Source of the DNA: Trichuris trichiura
Lineage: Eukaryota; Nematoda; Enoplea; Trichinellida; Trichuridae
Assembly (NCBI GenBank): GCA_037903355.1
Contig: JBAJFE010000004.1
Coordinates: 4,200,001-4,264,000 of the forward strand
Reading direction: 5' to 3'
DNA length: 64,000 nucleotides
Made by a program: the position numbers and the translations under genes. Within the stretch, counting starts at the first letter, position 1, and each line of letters begins with the position of its first letter. A model generated the notes under the pieces. That model saw nothing but the letters and a program-made list of their open reading frames with translations, was not told the origin of the DNA and searched no databases. Below are positions 22,740 to 32,169 of the stretch, piece after piece.

Positions 22740-23366
22740 TAGCTCGATTTAAAAATAATATCGAATCAAAATATGAACAATTTTTTACATAAGCTATTTG
22801 CATTTTAATAATCATTGCCTGCAGACTGGTTTTTCAAACGCGCCTTGTTGCTGTATAGAACGCCTGTTTTTTGCGTGTTGTTTTGTTGCTTCGCCAACCT
22901 ATATTTTAATATTTTTGCAGACCTTCCAGCTAGACATTTGGGCGCTTTGGTTTCCGAGCTGAACTTCAAGCCAGCGTTTCACCTCTCAAAAGTGAGTGGC
23001 CCAAAATTATTTTAAAAATACGACGCGCCAAGCCAGTGGCGGCACCTGTTGGCTTACATGCACCTATTTGCATATCGAAAAGGTTAAGAACTTTCGTTTT
23101 CTTCGCTTCGTTATTTGCTTCCTCGATTCCTATAAGCAGAACAGTCACTTTTGCTCCCTATGTCAACAAAGTGTGCGTCACTTGCTAAGTTGTTGTTTAG
23201 AGGGGCAACTTTTTTTGCGCAAGCAATTAAAACGCGGTGTGAACCGAAACATGCTTTTTCGTTAACAGGTTTATTGTTCATACAGCCCAAAATCAGTGCA
23301 GAGAATAACGAACATAAGGGATAAACTCAGAAAAACATTTCTCGTTTCACAAACAACAACTGTGTA

Positions 23367-23852
23367 TTAATACTTAATCGGAATCTTGTGTTCAGTTGCT
23401 TTCACGGCAGCTGCCTTCGGTGCTTCGATAGTGAGTACGCCTTCGGGTGACAAGTTGGACTTGAAAGTCTCCGGCTTTATTCCTTGGGGTAACCAATAAG
23501 CTCGAGTGAATTCGCGCTTCACAAAGCCGTGTTCATCTTTGTTCTCTTCGTGCTTGCCGTGTATAATCAGTTGATTGTCTTTTGTTGTTACCTCCAATTC
23601 TTCCGGTTTGAAATGCTTGACGTCCAGGGAGACTTGAAACTTTTTCTCGTCGTTGACCACAGAGGAAACTCCGCGCTCGGCCCTTACAATGCGCGGCATC
23701 TCGTCGTACGTAAACGGAACCTGCATTGCTCGACTTAGATTTTCAACATGACGAGCCATGCGACTAATCTCATCGAACATATCTCGTCTTGGGAACCACG
23801 GGTCAACGCGGTCGTCCCACCAAGGAGAGCGAGACCAGGGATGCAGAGACAT
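23367..23852 (-). CDS. Small heat-shock protein 1 (161 aa)
   Basis: An intronless alpha-crystallin-family chaperone that would hold unfolding proteins in oligomeric complexes in the cytosol. The start is the ATG giving MSLHPWSRSPWWDDRVDPWF, shared with neighbouring paralogues; the frame is open 31 codons further upstream, but those are not conserved in sense. The N-terminal arm is aromatic (PWWDDRVDPWFP). The alpha-crystallin domain spans about residues 60-150 (FQVSLDVKHFKPEELEVTT, LIIHGKHEENKDEHGFVKRE, FTRAYWLPQGI), with the conserved SPEGVLTIEAP. The C-terminus has the I-x-I motif (KIPIKY). Closest relatives are the genes at 25123 and 29014. A TATA-like box and a six-unit heat-shock element lie upstream. 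Confidence 0.95.
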   Translation of the reverse strand: MSLHPWSRSPWWDDRVDPWFPRRDMFDEISRMARHVENLSRAMQVPFTYDEMPRIVRAERGVSSVVNDEKKFQVSLDVKHFKPEELEVTTKDNQLIIHGKHEENKDEHGFVKREFTRAYWLPQGIKPETFKSNLSPEGVLTIEAPKAAAVKATEHKIPIKY

Positions 23853-23925
23853 CGCGCACGAAAGCGAATTCAACTTGATCGCAATGCAGCGTATAAAACA
23901 ATTGTAGACCTGCGAAACGCTACTG

Positions 23926-23978
23926 CTTTTATATCTGCAAAGCAATGGCAGAATTTTCGTGAAACTTCTAGAAAATTC
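23926..23978 (-). promoter_or_regulatory. TATA box and six-unit heat-shock element of sHSP 1
   Basis: ATATAAAAGC on the minus strand lies at about 23926-23935. Beyond it, 23951-23978 is an unbroken array of six alternating 5-bp units: GAA, TTC, GAA, TTC, GAA, TTC, each separated by exactly 2 bp. This is the ideal binding array for trimeric HSF1, so strong heat induction is expected. Confidence 0.85.
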
Positions 23979-24453
23979 TTGATCAATGAAAAACTAGTCG
24001 CGAAAATTCGTACAGTACCCTATCGGAACTGCAGGTACGTATTTTTTCATCCTTCAAAGCGCGCTACTCCTTCAGATTCCTGACGACGCTGTCAAGTAAC
24101 AATGCGTGAACGGGAAAAGAAAAAGTCAAAGGCTTTAAAACGTCGTATAAAAAACGAGATTAGGTTGCAAAAATGCGTTACTGATCTTCAGCATAAGAAT
24201 ACTTTAGTATATTCTTCCCTGGCTTGTCCGTGGCAGTTCAAGAAAGCGCTTTAGAGTTTTTCGAAGCGCAGCGTATTGCCGGAAGAATGTTTCGCAGTCG
24301 TTGTAAAGCCATTTAAGCGTTTCACCGCTTAGTAGTTTGTCCTGCTTAAAAGTAAAAGTTTAATTAGCGGTCGTGAGAAGGAAACCAAAGCTCAAAGCTT
24401 TCAAGGCATCAGAACAACGTGTTCGGCGTAACGGTGATACAGTACAGTACAAG

Positions 24454-24549
24454 AGGCGGAAAAAAGATAAGTAGGTATTTGCACGTCCGCAAGTCAGTTT
24501 GAAATAAACAAACGGATAAACGTGTCCGCATTTTCGCTTACTTGCTGTC
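24454..24549. repeat. Dispersed ~95-bp repeat, copy 2
   Basis: AGGCGGAAAAAAGATAAGTA at the left and CATTTTCGCTTACTTGCTGT at the right align with the element at 22646 at the same internal distance, while the middle has diverged. Confidence 0.45.
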
Positions 24550-25122
24550 GGGATGATTATAAAATTGTTGAATTACAAAATATAGTTAAATAATTCGATG
24601 CGGCGCGACGAAAGCTCGCTCTGTTATGTTTCTATGCAATTTATGCAAGCTGCATTCATTCAAGCGTTACTGCAATGTCGTGCCTTCAATAGAGATGACT
24701 CATAGTCTTTGTTCCCTCTTCAAGATGCTTCGACTTGTTTCGAATGTAGCATTTTGACGGCGGGATCTGCCAAAAATGTTACAATGTTGTTTACTAGCAC
24801 TTTCGTAGCGGTTTTTGCTTCTGATGTGCTTAGTACTTTTATTTCAGCATTTATTGGTTTCTAGTGCTATACTGACATCGGTTTAAGACGATCCAGCGCA
24901 GCCTTGAGAATCAGTGTGGTAAAACACATTGAGCAATTTTTTGCGTAGACGAATAAAGCATACGATAAATTTGACAAATGCATTAGCATCAACAGGTAAT
25001 AACAGCGTTTATTGTTCATATACACCCAAAAACCAAAGATAACAACGGTGACCACACGAAAACAATATCAAGATATACGATTATGCAAAAGCATTTCACA
25101 CACCGGGGGTAAATACAGCATA

Positions 25123-25608
25123 TTAATATTTAATGGGAATCTTGTGTTCTCCTGCTTTAACAGCAGCAACCTTCGGAGCTTCGATGGTGAGTACGCCTTC
25201 GGCTGACAAGTTGGACTTGAAACTTTCAGGTTTGATTCCTTGGGGTAACCAATAAGCTCGAGTGAATTCGCGCTTCACAAAGCCGTGTTCATCTTTCTTC
25301 TCTTCATGCTTGCCGTGTATAATCAGTTGATTGTCTTTTGTTGTCACGTCCAATTCTTCCGGTTTGAACTGCTTTACGTCCAAGGAAACTTGAAACTTCT
25401 TGTCGTCGTTGACCACGGAGGAAACTCCACACTCCTCGCCAGCAACGCGCGGCACCTCGTCGTACGCAAACGGGGCTAGCATTGCTCGGCTCAGGTTTTC
25501 AACGTGGCGACTCATGCGACCAAGTTCGTCGAAAAAATCTCGTCTTGGCAACCACGGATCAACACGATCATCCCACCAAGCGGAGCGAGACCAAGGATAC
25601 AGAGCCAT
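25123..25608 (-). CDS. Small heat-shock protein 2 (161 aa)
   Basis: Start MALYPWSRSAWWDDRVDPWL. The alpha-crystallin domain is nearly identical to sHSP 1 (KFQVSLDVKQFKPEELDVTT, FVKREFTRAYWLPQGIKPE, SAEGVLTIEAP) and ends in HKIPIKY. Same length as sHSP 1, intronless and in the same orientation, so the two are recent tandem duplicates. N-terminal-arm differences (DELGRMSRHV versus DEISRMARHV) and a Cys in the linker (EECGVSSVV) distinguish it. Heat-shock elements lie upstream at 25709-25767. Confidence 0.95.
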   Translation of the reverse strand: MALYPWSRSAWWDDRVDPWLPRRDFFDELGRMSRHVENLSRAMLAPFAYDEVPRVAGEECGVSSVVNDDKKFQVSLDVKQFKPEELDVTTKDNQLIIHGKHEEKKDEHGFVKREFTRAYWLPQGIKPESFKSNLSAEGVLTIEAPKVAAVKAGEHKIPIKY

Positions 25609-25680
25609 CGATTGCGATTGCAAATTCAAATTGACTGCAATGCAAAGCGTAAGACAAATGGAGACTCGCGAGACACCGCT

Positions 25681-25767
25681 GCTTTTATTAACCTGCAAAA
25701 GGATAGCAGAACTTTCGCGAACTTTCTACAAATTTCCTCGTAAACACGTCACTTTTCGAGAAAATTC
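25681..25767 (-). promoter_or_regulatory. TATA-like box and two heat-shock elements of sHSP 2
   Basis: A TTAATAAAAGC box on the minus strand is near 25681-25690. HSE 1 at 25709-25736 has units GAA, TTC, GAA, TTC, CAA, TTC in 5-bp register (one imperfect). HSE 2 at 25755-25767 has TTC, GAA, TTC. Confidence 0.8.
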
Positions 25768-25769
25768 AT

Positions 25770-27797
25770 ACAGTATCTTAGTGATTCACAGGTAAACTTA
25801 ATCTGATTTTTTGAATGGATGCAAGGGATAAGAAATATTTCGAAAAAGAAAGGTTACCTGCTTTGATAACTTAATGTATTCATTGCTTATAGTTGTAAAC
25901 AAACCGCTAATCTGCTTTTTCCTTATTTGTGCCGTGGCATAAGCTTGAATATTGCCAAAAACAACCTGGCAGCTTTAGATGCCCTGAATTACTTTCCGGT
26001 GCTATTTGTCTGCCTGCGTAAAGCGTCGGTGTAGTTTTCCACGCTTAGGCTTCTCTGGCTTGGCTCGTTTCGCTCTGGGTCAAGTTTGAAGACGTACATC
26101 CAGGGTAAAGTCATTTGGGCTATGTTATGTTTGTGTATTACAATGAAAGAAACGTGTTTCAATAGTCATTCTTAAGTTATATGAAATTTGGGGCAAAAAC
26201 TAAGCGCTGTGAGCTAGTTTCCCATTCGAAATGCTAGTGAGAAGCTTCGTTCCACCGATTGCGCCTTTAATCGGCTGATTTGTCTACAATGAGTCAGCTG
26301 ACTTTGTTGGAAGGGGAAATTATCTGGGAAAACTAGATTCGTATGGTACCGGTCCAAAAGTTAACAATAAATTTTAAAAGGCGCCATAAAACTTCGCTCG
26401 CGCGTTAATCAAAGCCGCAGCGTCACGACTTCTTTTGCAGTCTTCTTACTTTTAGTTTGCAAGTAGGACCTAAGGCACAGCAGAAATCAAAAGCTGTTTC
26501 CATGAAGCTTCTAACGTTTATCTGCCTACTTTTACTTGCTCATAAAAGCTCAACTATCGCTCACTCATAGTCAGCGTAATCGCAGTTGCCGTTTCACTTT
26601 TTGAGTACATAAATCAAAGACGACCAATTGCTCGAAGAAAGATTAGTGGTGAAATGATAGCTGCTGCTCCTGAATATACAAAAGCACGACTTCTCACTTT
26701 GACGCCGCGCGTATCGCTTAGGTAAAAAGCAGTCAAATAAATTCAATCTATGTCGTCCTCCCTTAAAACGTTAAGGCGTAAAACCAGCCTGTCAATAGCG
26801 TAATCGATGAAAAAATTAAAAGGTTTTGCTGAAGCGAATTCATACTGTATCTTGCCGAATAGACCTCTTAACAATAAAAATGGACGCACCGCGTTTTGAC
26901 GCAACACGGTTTGCCTCAAAGCCTTATCCATATTAATCGAGTCCAGTATATGATGTATCAGTGTTGCCGCTGGATCATTTCCTTTAAGTTTAACTTATGA
27001 TGCATTATATTTTGTTTCTATGGGTATATATAATGTGATTTTTGGGAAGTGTTACCACAGCGGCAAGTCATACGTCGGGGAGCGATCTAGATTCGTTTGG
27101 ATCAGAGCATGCACCATGATGAACCCATAAAAAAAAGTATACAAAACGTGTATGCCTTTTTTGTACTTTCCGAAGAAAAGTACGGATACTGCGCACGAGT
27201 TTTAAATTTCTTATTCTTCCTTGCCTACCGTTTCGACCCTGTTGACTTATTACCCTTAGCAAGTTTAGTATGCGCATAGTTGCGTGCTGTTCCCCTCTTT
27301 CCATGCATGACGTGTGTACAGGATACCCCTACCTTAACAAGTTCGATCCCTCTGCATATATACTCATGCCGAAGACAGAATATAGCTTGTTCAGGGGCGG
27401 TAAGAAACATTGTCTTTAAAGCCTTAGCCCAAACCCAAGCATTCTAGGCATTCCGGTACTTTAAAAGGCTACGCAGATTTTTTCTCTATAGACTATTCTT
27501 TCACTACGAAATCATCAAGGCAATGTACGGTAGCAGTCATTAATGAATTCAAGTTATAAGATCATTAATGAAATTACGCCGTCGCAAAAGCACTAAGGCC
27601 AGTTTCTCGGAATACAATGGATTTCACTACAGAAGGAGGCAATTAAATAAAAGTGTATTTTCTGACTCCATCTTCGTTTACTACAAAACGAAAATAAAGC
27701 AGAAGATAACGTTTATACGCTATACATTAAAAAATGCAGCAGGATCTGGACGTGACATCTCAAAACCACAAACAGTAGCTTCTGCAACGTTGAACAT
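25770..27797. other. Spacer between sHSP 2 and sHSP 3, no gene recognised
   Basis: Two kilobases of AT-rich sequence. Short ORFs (26743-26931, 27068-27410, 27568-27801) show no domain and are not conserved with anything recognised. Confidence 0.4.
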
Positions 27798-28280
27798 TTA
27801 ATTATCTGTTCGAGCAATGGTAATCTTCAGCTCCTTCGGCTTGACGAGTGCCTCTTTCCGAGCATATACAGTCAACACACCATCTGGAGAAATGCTGGAT
27901 TTCAAATTTTCCGGTGCTACTCCATCCGGCAGGATGAATGAGCAAGTAAGTTGACGTTTGGTGAAACTATGCGCGTCCCTTTGCACTTCACGTCTTCCAA
28001 AAACAGTCAAAATATTGTTTCTGACTTTCACTTCCAAATCCTCCGGATTGAACTTCTCAACGTCCAAACTGATTTTGAACTTTTCATCGTCGTTTATGTA
28101 TGTTGCTTTGGTCTTATCACTGTCCCTCTTTGAGACAAATTGGTCCGAGCGAGAGGAAACCGATGGATCGCGCAAATCGTCCGTTTCGCGAGCTATGTCT
28201 CGCAGCTCGTCAAAGTGATCGTGCCACGGTCGCAGCTGATCCTCATAAAACGAAGATCTGGCACATGGAAACATTGCCAT
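27798..28280 (-). CDS. Small heat-shock protein 3, divergent (160 aa)
   Basis: An alpha-crystallin-family member in the same cluster, start MAMFPCARSSFYEDQLRPWH. The core domain is recognisable (KFKISLDVEKFNPEDLEVKV, ILTVFGRREVQRDAHSFTKR) and SPDGVLTVYA is present, but the surface loop HEE...DEHGF of its neighbours is replaced. The C-terminus has KITIARTDN, keeping an I-x-I motif. It lacks the WWDD arm motif of sHSPs 1 and 2. No clear TATA/HSE array is seen in the 200 bp upstream, unlike the other four, so it may be developmentally or constitutively expressed. Confidence 0.92.
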   Translation of the reverse strand: MAMFPCARSSFYEDQLRPWHDHFDELRDIARETDDLRDPSVSSRSDQFVSKRDSDKTKATYINDDEKFKISLDVEKFNPEDLEVKVRNNILTVFGRREVQRDAHSFTKRQLTCSFILPDGVAPENLKSSISPDGVLTVYARKEALVKPKELKITIARTDN

Positions 28281-28299
28281 TGCGATAAGACAGCAATAG

Positions 28300-29013
28300 A
28301 TTAAATAATCGTTATTGACCGAAACACCGTTGGGGAATTAATATCAAAAGATGCTGCTTCAAATAGCAATCACCTTCAGCGACGCATTACAGAAGGAAAA
28401 GCATTTTGTAAATAAGCAAGTTCGATAAATGATTTTCAAGTACTTCGAACCGAACCTTTCCAGTCTACCACTCTCGTGGTAAGGTTTAGCCACCTATTTA
28501 TTTAAAAAAGAATGCAGCGAACTCAAGAGACTGAAAGAGAACTAAAAAATAACAGTAATCGGCATAGGTTTAAATTTTATATCTATTCATTACGGTACCA
28601 TTTTGAAACTTGTCCCAGAAAAAAGCCTTACTGAACGAAGCTATCAGAAAATAGCGTTCCGTTTCTAACCTTACTAAACATTGCAGCTCAAGTGAATTCT
28701 ATATAGGCAGATACATGGGGATTCCTTAAACAAAAATACTCGTTGTTAAAACCAAGTTTTTTCATTTAAGCTTAGAGATTTCGCTGTTGCGTAGAAGTTA
28801 AGTGGAATATAACCAATGGAAATTTCGCTAAGCCTTTCAAGTGCCTAATTGACGCTTAAGCAACAATGCATACGAACCTCATGCGATAGCAAAGTTTATT
28901 AGTTACCATGCGTTACATTTCTATCATTGATAGTACAAATAGTTACATGACAACAAAACTGTATATGCAAAATCATAATAAAACAATTGAACATGAAATA
29001 TGTACATAGAAGT
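28300..29013. other. Spacer between sHSP 3 and sHSP 4
   Basis: No ORF or element recognised. This should hold the sHSP 3 promoter; no GAA/TTC array is evident. Confidence 0.4.
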
Positions 29014-29508
29014 TCACTTCTTGGCCATCTCGATTGGAATGCTGTGCTCTCCAGGTTGTACAGCAGCAAATTTCGGTGCTTCGATAGTGAGTACACCTTC
29101 GGCTGATAGGTTCGACTTGAATTTTTCAGGTTTGATTCCTTGGGGTAACCAATAAGCTCTAGTGAATTCCCGCTTCACAAAGCCGTGTTCATCTTTGTTC
29201 TCTTCGTGCTTGCCATGTATAATCAGCTGATTGTCTTTTGTTGTTACCTCCAATTCTTCAGGTTTGAAGTGCTTGACGTCCAGAGAAACTTGAAACTTCT
29301 TCTCATCGTTGACCACAGAGAAAATTTCCCGCTCAGCGCTTCCAATAACCGGCATCTCATCGTACGTAAACGGAGCCAGCATTGCTCGACTTAGATTTTC
29401 AACGTGACGAGCCATGCGACTAATCTCATCGAACATATCTCGTCTAGGAAAGCATGGGTTAACACGGTCGTCCCAGCAAGGAGAGCGAGTCCAAATATGC
29501 AAAGCCAT
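29014..29508 (-). CDS. Small heat-shock protein 4 (164 aa)
   Basis: Start MALHIWTRSPCWDDRVNPCF; the arm matches sHSP 1 with W to C and W to C changes (PCWDDRVNPC). The alpha-crystallin domain (KFQVSLDVKHFKPEELEVTT ... FVKREFTRAYWLPQG) is almost the same as sHSP 1, with SAEGVLTIEAP, and the tail SIPIEMAKK carries I-x-I then a short extension. Two added cysteines in the arm could allow disulphide-linked dimers (inference). Intronless, with its own TATA and extended HSE. Confidence 0.94.
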   Translation of the reverse strand: MALHIWTRSPCWDDRVNPCFPRRDMFDEISRMARHVENLSRAMLAPFTYDEMPVIGSAEREIFSVVNDEKKFQVSLDVKHFKPEELEVTTKDNQLIIHGKHEENKDEHGFVKREFTRAYWLPQGIKPEKFKSNLSAEGVLTIEAPKFAAVQPGEHSIPIEMAKK

Positions 29509-29557
29509 CGGTCCTATTTTAATGCAGCACAAGATCACTGCACGGTGGCAATTTCTG

Positions 29558-29644
29558 GTGCTTTTATACCCGAGAAATGAATACTAGAACTTTCCAGAAT
29601 CATCCTACAATTTCGGGAAAAATCAGGACTTTTCGCGAAAATTC
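29558..29644 (-). promoter_or_regulatory. TATA box and extended heat-shock element of sHSP 4
   Basis: GGTATAAAAG on the minus strand lies at about 29561-29570. GAA/TTC half-sites at 29587, 29592, 29597, 29612, 29617, 29632, 29637 and 29642 all fall on one 5-bp register across 58 bp, with gaps at degenerate units. Confidence 0.8.
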
Positions 29645-29649
29645 ATGCC

Positions 29650-30825
29650 TTGATTAAATGATCGGTAGGTTCATTCAAATTGGTAGGACTCATTCTAACT
29701 AACAGGCTAGTAAATTTAAGTACTATGCTCCAATAACTAAAAAATTGCTGTTTGTTGATTTGCTACTGCACTTGTTTTTTATATTGCCGTTAAAATTGTC
29801 AACATGCGTTCCTTTCATCGCTGGATTACAAAAGCGCTAAACGGTTTCGAAAAATGCAGTTTAAAAATAGGCGTAACGTCGAGGCGTTTAACTAGAAATA
29901 ACGGAAGGCTCAAATGGTAAAATTGAACTTTTTCCCGCAATTTTCAAACAAGTTATTGTTAAGCGTTTTTGCGTCATCACGCCTTTGCTGTTTGCCTCTA
30001 AACCGTTTAAAAAACAATTTTGAAACGCCACAGTTTAAACTGGACGAACGATAAAACATTTTGAGTTGATTTTTGAAATTTTGGAAGTCAGGTCGGTAAT
30101 CAGAGTTTTCAGCCTATTTAACGCGAATTTAGCTGTTTTTTAGTGGAAAAAATACTGTAATACAATCTTTCAACTCGCGGCGTCACTTTACGAATACATA
30201 AAGTGTGAAGGCGAACAGGCATTATCAAATCCATAAGGCGTAAACAAGTGCTAAATGCTTGCGTTTCGGCCAACGTAATTGATACGACAACGCAATAGCC
30301 ATACAAAACAGGCTTTGCGCACCGTTTCTTCTGCTATGATTCTTCAGAATTACATTCACTTATTCATCGGTTTTTGCTGCTCACAAATGGTGTCTGCAAG
30401 TCGAACGCTGACGTGTAAACACGTATCGCAAAGCGAACGACTGTTAAGGCAGACGACTTCTTTTTGCTGCTCTGCAACAGCAAACACTGTTTGCATTCAA
30501 GGCGGGAAAAGTTTTTCGCGCACATGCAGTTTGCGAACGAAATGGCGGTTAGCTTTCGGCAGCAGTACACACAATAAGCTCAAAAACAAAATGCAAACAC
30601 TAATTTTGGAGTTCAAGTATTTACAGCTCTATCGAAGGGAATGGTTTCTCGCAGCGGCAGCAAAGGACACAAGAAACAGCACGAACGATATTTACTTTGT
30701 CGTATTGCTCGAACTACAACAATCGGCTAAATATCACTTTGCGCATAAACTGCAATTTCTACGCTTGAAAAATTTGAATAAAACCAAAAGACAAAACAAG
30801 GCTATTCAATCATAATTTAAAGCAT
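29650..30825. other. Spacer between sHSP 4 and sHSP 5, no gene supported
   Basis: A plus-strand frame at 30279-30815 is open for 178 codons, but its composition shows no domain, signal peptide or conserved context, so I treat it as chance. Confidence 0.4.
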
Positions 30826-31302
30826 TCATTTCTTTGCCTGTTCGATAGCAATTCTGTGTTCGCCCGGCTTGTCGATTGCCATCTTCGGGGCGGATATTGT
30901 CAACACGCCTTCCGGTGAAATATTCGACTTGAAACTTTCCGGTGCCACTCCCTTCGGCAGGTAGAACGAACGAGTGAACTCACGCTTGATGAAGCCGTGC
31001 TCGTCCTTATGCTCTTCGTGCTTTCCGTGAATTACCAATGCATTGTTGCTTGTTTTCACTTCCAGTTCTTCCGGCTTGAACTGCTTGACATCCAAAGTTA
31101 CTTCGAACTTCTTATCGTCGTTAACAACGGAAGCATTAGCCGTATCAACATCCATCCTCGCTCTCGGTCCACCCCAGTAAGCTGGACCCATCGCAGTGAC
31201 CAGGCTGTCCATTTGACGGGCAATTTGACGCATCTCGTCAAAAGGATCCCGCCACAGGGTAACCCGGTCATCATAATACGGCGACCTTCCCCAAGGAAAC
31301 AT
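30826..31302 (-). CDS. Small heat-shock protein 5 (158 aa)
   Basis: Start MFPWGRSPYYDDRVTLWRDP. The alpha-crystallin domain (KFEVTLDVKQFKPEELEVKT, ALVIHGKHEEHKDEHGFIKR, FTRSFYLPKGVAPE) keeps SPEGVLTISAP and the tail RIAIEQAKK with I-x-I. It is intermediate between the sHSP 1/2/4 group and sHSP 3, and resembles the HSP12/HSP20 type of other nematodes. Intronless, same strand. HSE and CCAAT motifs lie about 105-160 bp upstream. Confidence 0.95.
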   Translation of the reverse strand: MFPWGRSPYYDDRVTLWRDPFDEMRQIARQMDSLVTAMGPAYWGGPRARMDVDTANASVVNDDKKFEVTLDVKQFKPEELEVKTSNNALVIHGKHEEHKDEHGFIKREFTRSFYLPKGVAPESFKSNISPEGVLTISAPKMAIDKPGEHRIAIEQAKK

Positions 31303-31405
31303 GACGCAAACTACACTCCTCCTTACCTCTCACTTCTCCCCGAACGCGCTGACTGGCGAACGATTGTCGAGCAGTCGCTTAAAGCGACTAGAGGACGCTC
31401 GTATC

Positions 31406-31460
31406 GCCAATTTCAACCAATGCCAATAATCGAAAAATTCGCGAAAATTCTAGACTTTTC
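31406..31460 (-). promoter_or_regulatory. CCAAT motifs and heat-shock element of sHSP 5
   Basis: TTC (31438), GAA (31443), TTC (31448), GAC (31453) and TTC (31458) sit on a 5-bp register. Two CCAAT words lie just beside it at about 31406-31416. No clear TATA box was seen. Confidence 0.7.
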
Positions 31461-31469
31461 GTTTTGTAG

Positions 31470-32169
31470 TCATAATTGATTTTCAGGTATTAAAAATTTT
31501 AAACTTTTGAAAACTCTTTCTTTAAACGTAAGTTCTGCTGATGATTTATAAGAACGCTCACCTGTTTTGCATTGTAGGTTAATACAAGTGATGGTAGAGC
31601 AGTTGACTCATGTACTGCGTCCTACTTAGTCTCTTGCTGACAGCAAAATTCTCACCATTCAACGTCATGCTTTAACAAGGGAACAAAAAATTTTATCTTA
31701 CGGTTAAACGCGAATAGGGTCGCGAATTTTAATCGCTTTGAAGCGAATTCTTTAACCGTTTTATTTTTCTCTCCATTCAATGCTTTTTAAACGGTGATAA
31801 CCAGGCAAAGTACTACCGTACACGCGTCAGTCTATTTGAATAGTTTTATCTTAAACGTGACCCGTTTGTAGTTGTTATGAAAGTGGCACTTTTGCCTACG
31901 GAAGCTGATACAAACTGGAATCATTACAGAACAGTCGCAATGCCTATACGCATTAGTCGGTAAAAACTGGACCTATCTCCTTACGTATTATTTTAAAATT
32001 TATTTTAAGGGAACCGGTTCCTGAAGCGAGACGTAATAAACACTTTAGTTCGGCAGTATATTGCACATGGCTGCGCATTTCTTCAAGTAGGTATATTGCC
32101 GGTTTCTGCTTTTAACATTGCGGCTTGGAGGAACAAATAATGAGCAAAGGGCAGTTTAGTCTCCTTCTT
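31470..32169. other. Spacer between sHSP 5 and SHQ1, no gene recognised
   Basis: AT-rich, with no ORF supported. It should contain the SHQ1 3' UTR. Confidence 0.4.

Noticed and set aside
23529..29394. Plus-strand ORFs opposite the sHSP genes (MFIFVLFVLAVYNQLIV... type)
   Set aside because: Exact antisense shadows of the conserved alpha-crystallin domain; their mutual similarity only mirrors the paralogy.
30279..30815. 178-codon plus-strand ORF
   Set aside because: No domain or signal, composition like chance, lies in the sHSP spacer opposite to the gene cluster.
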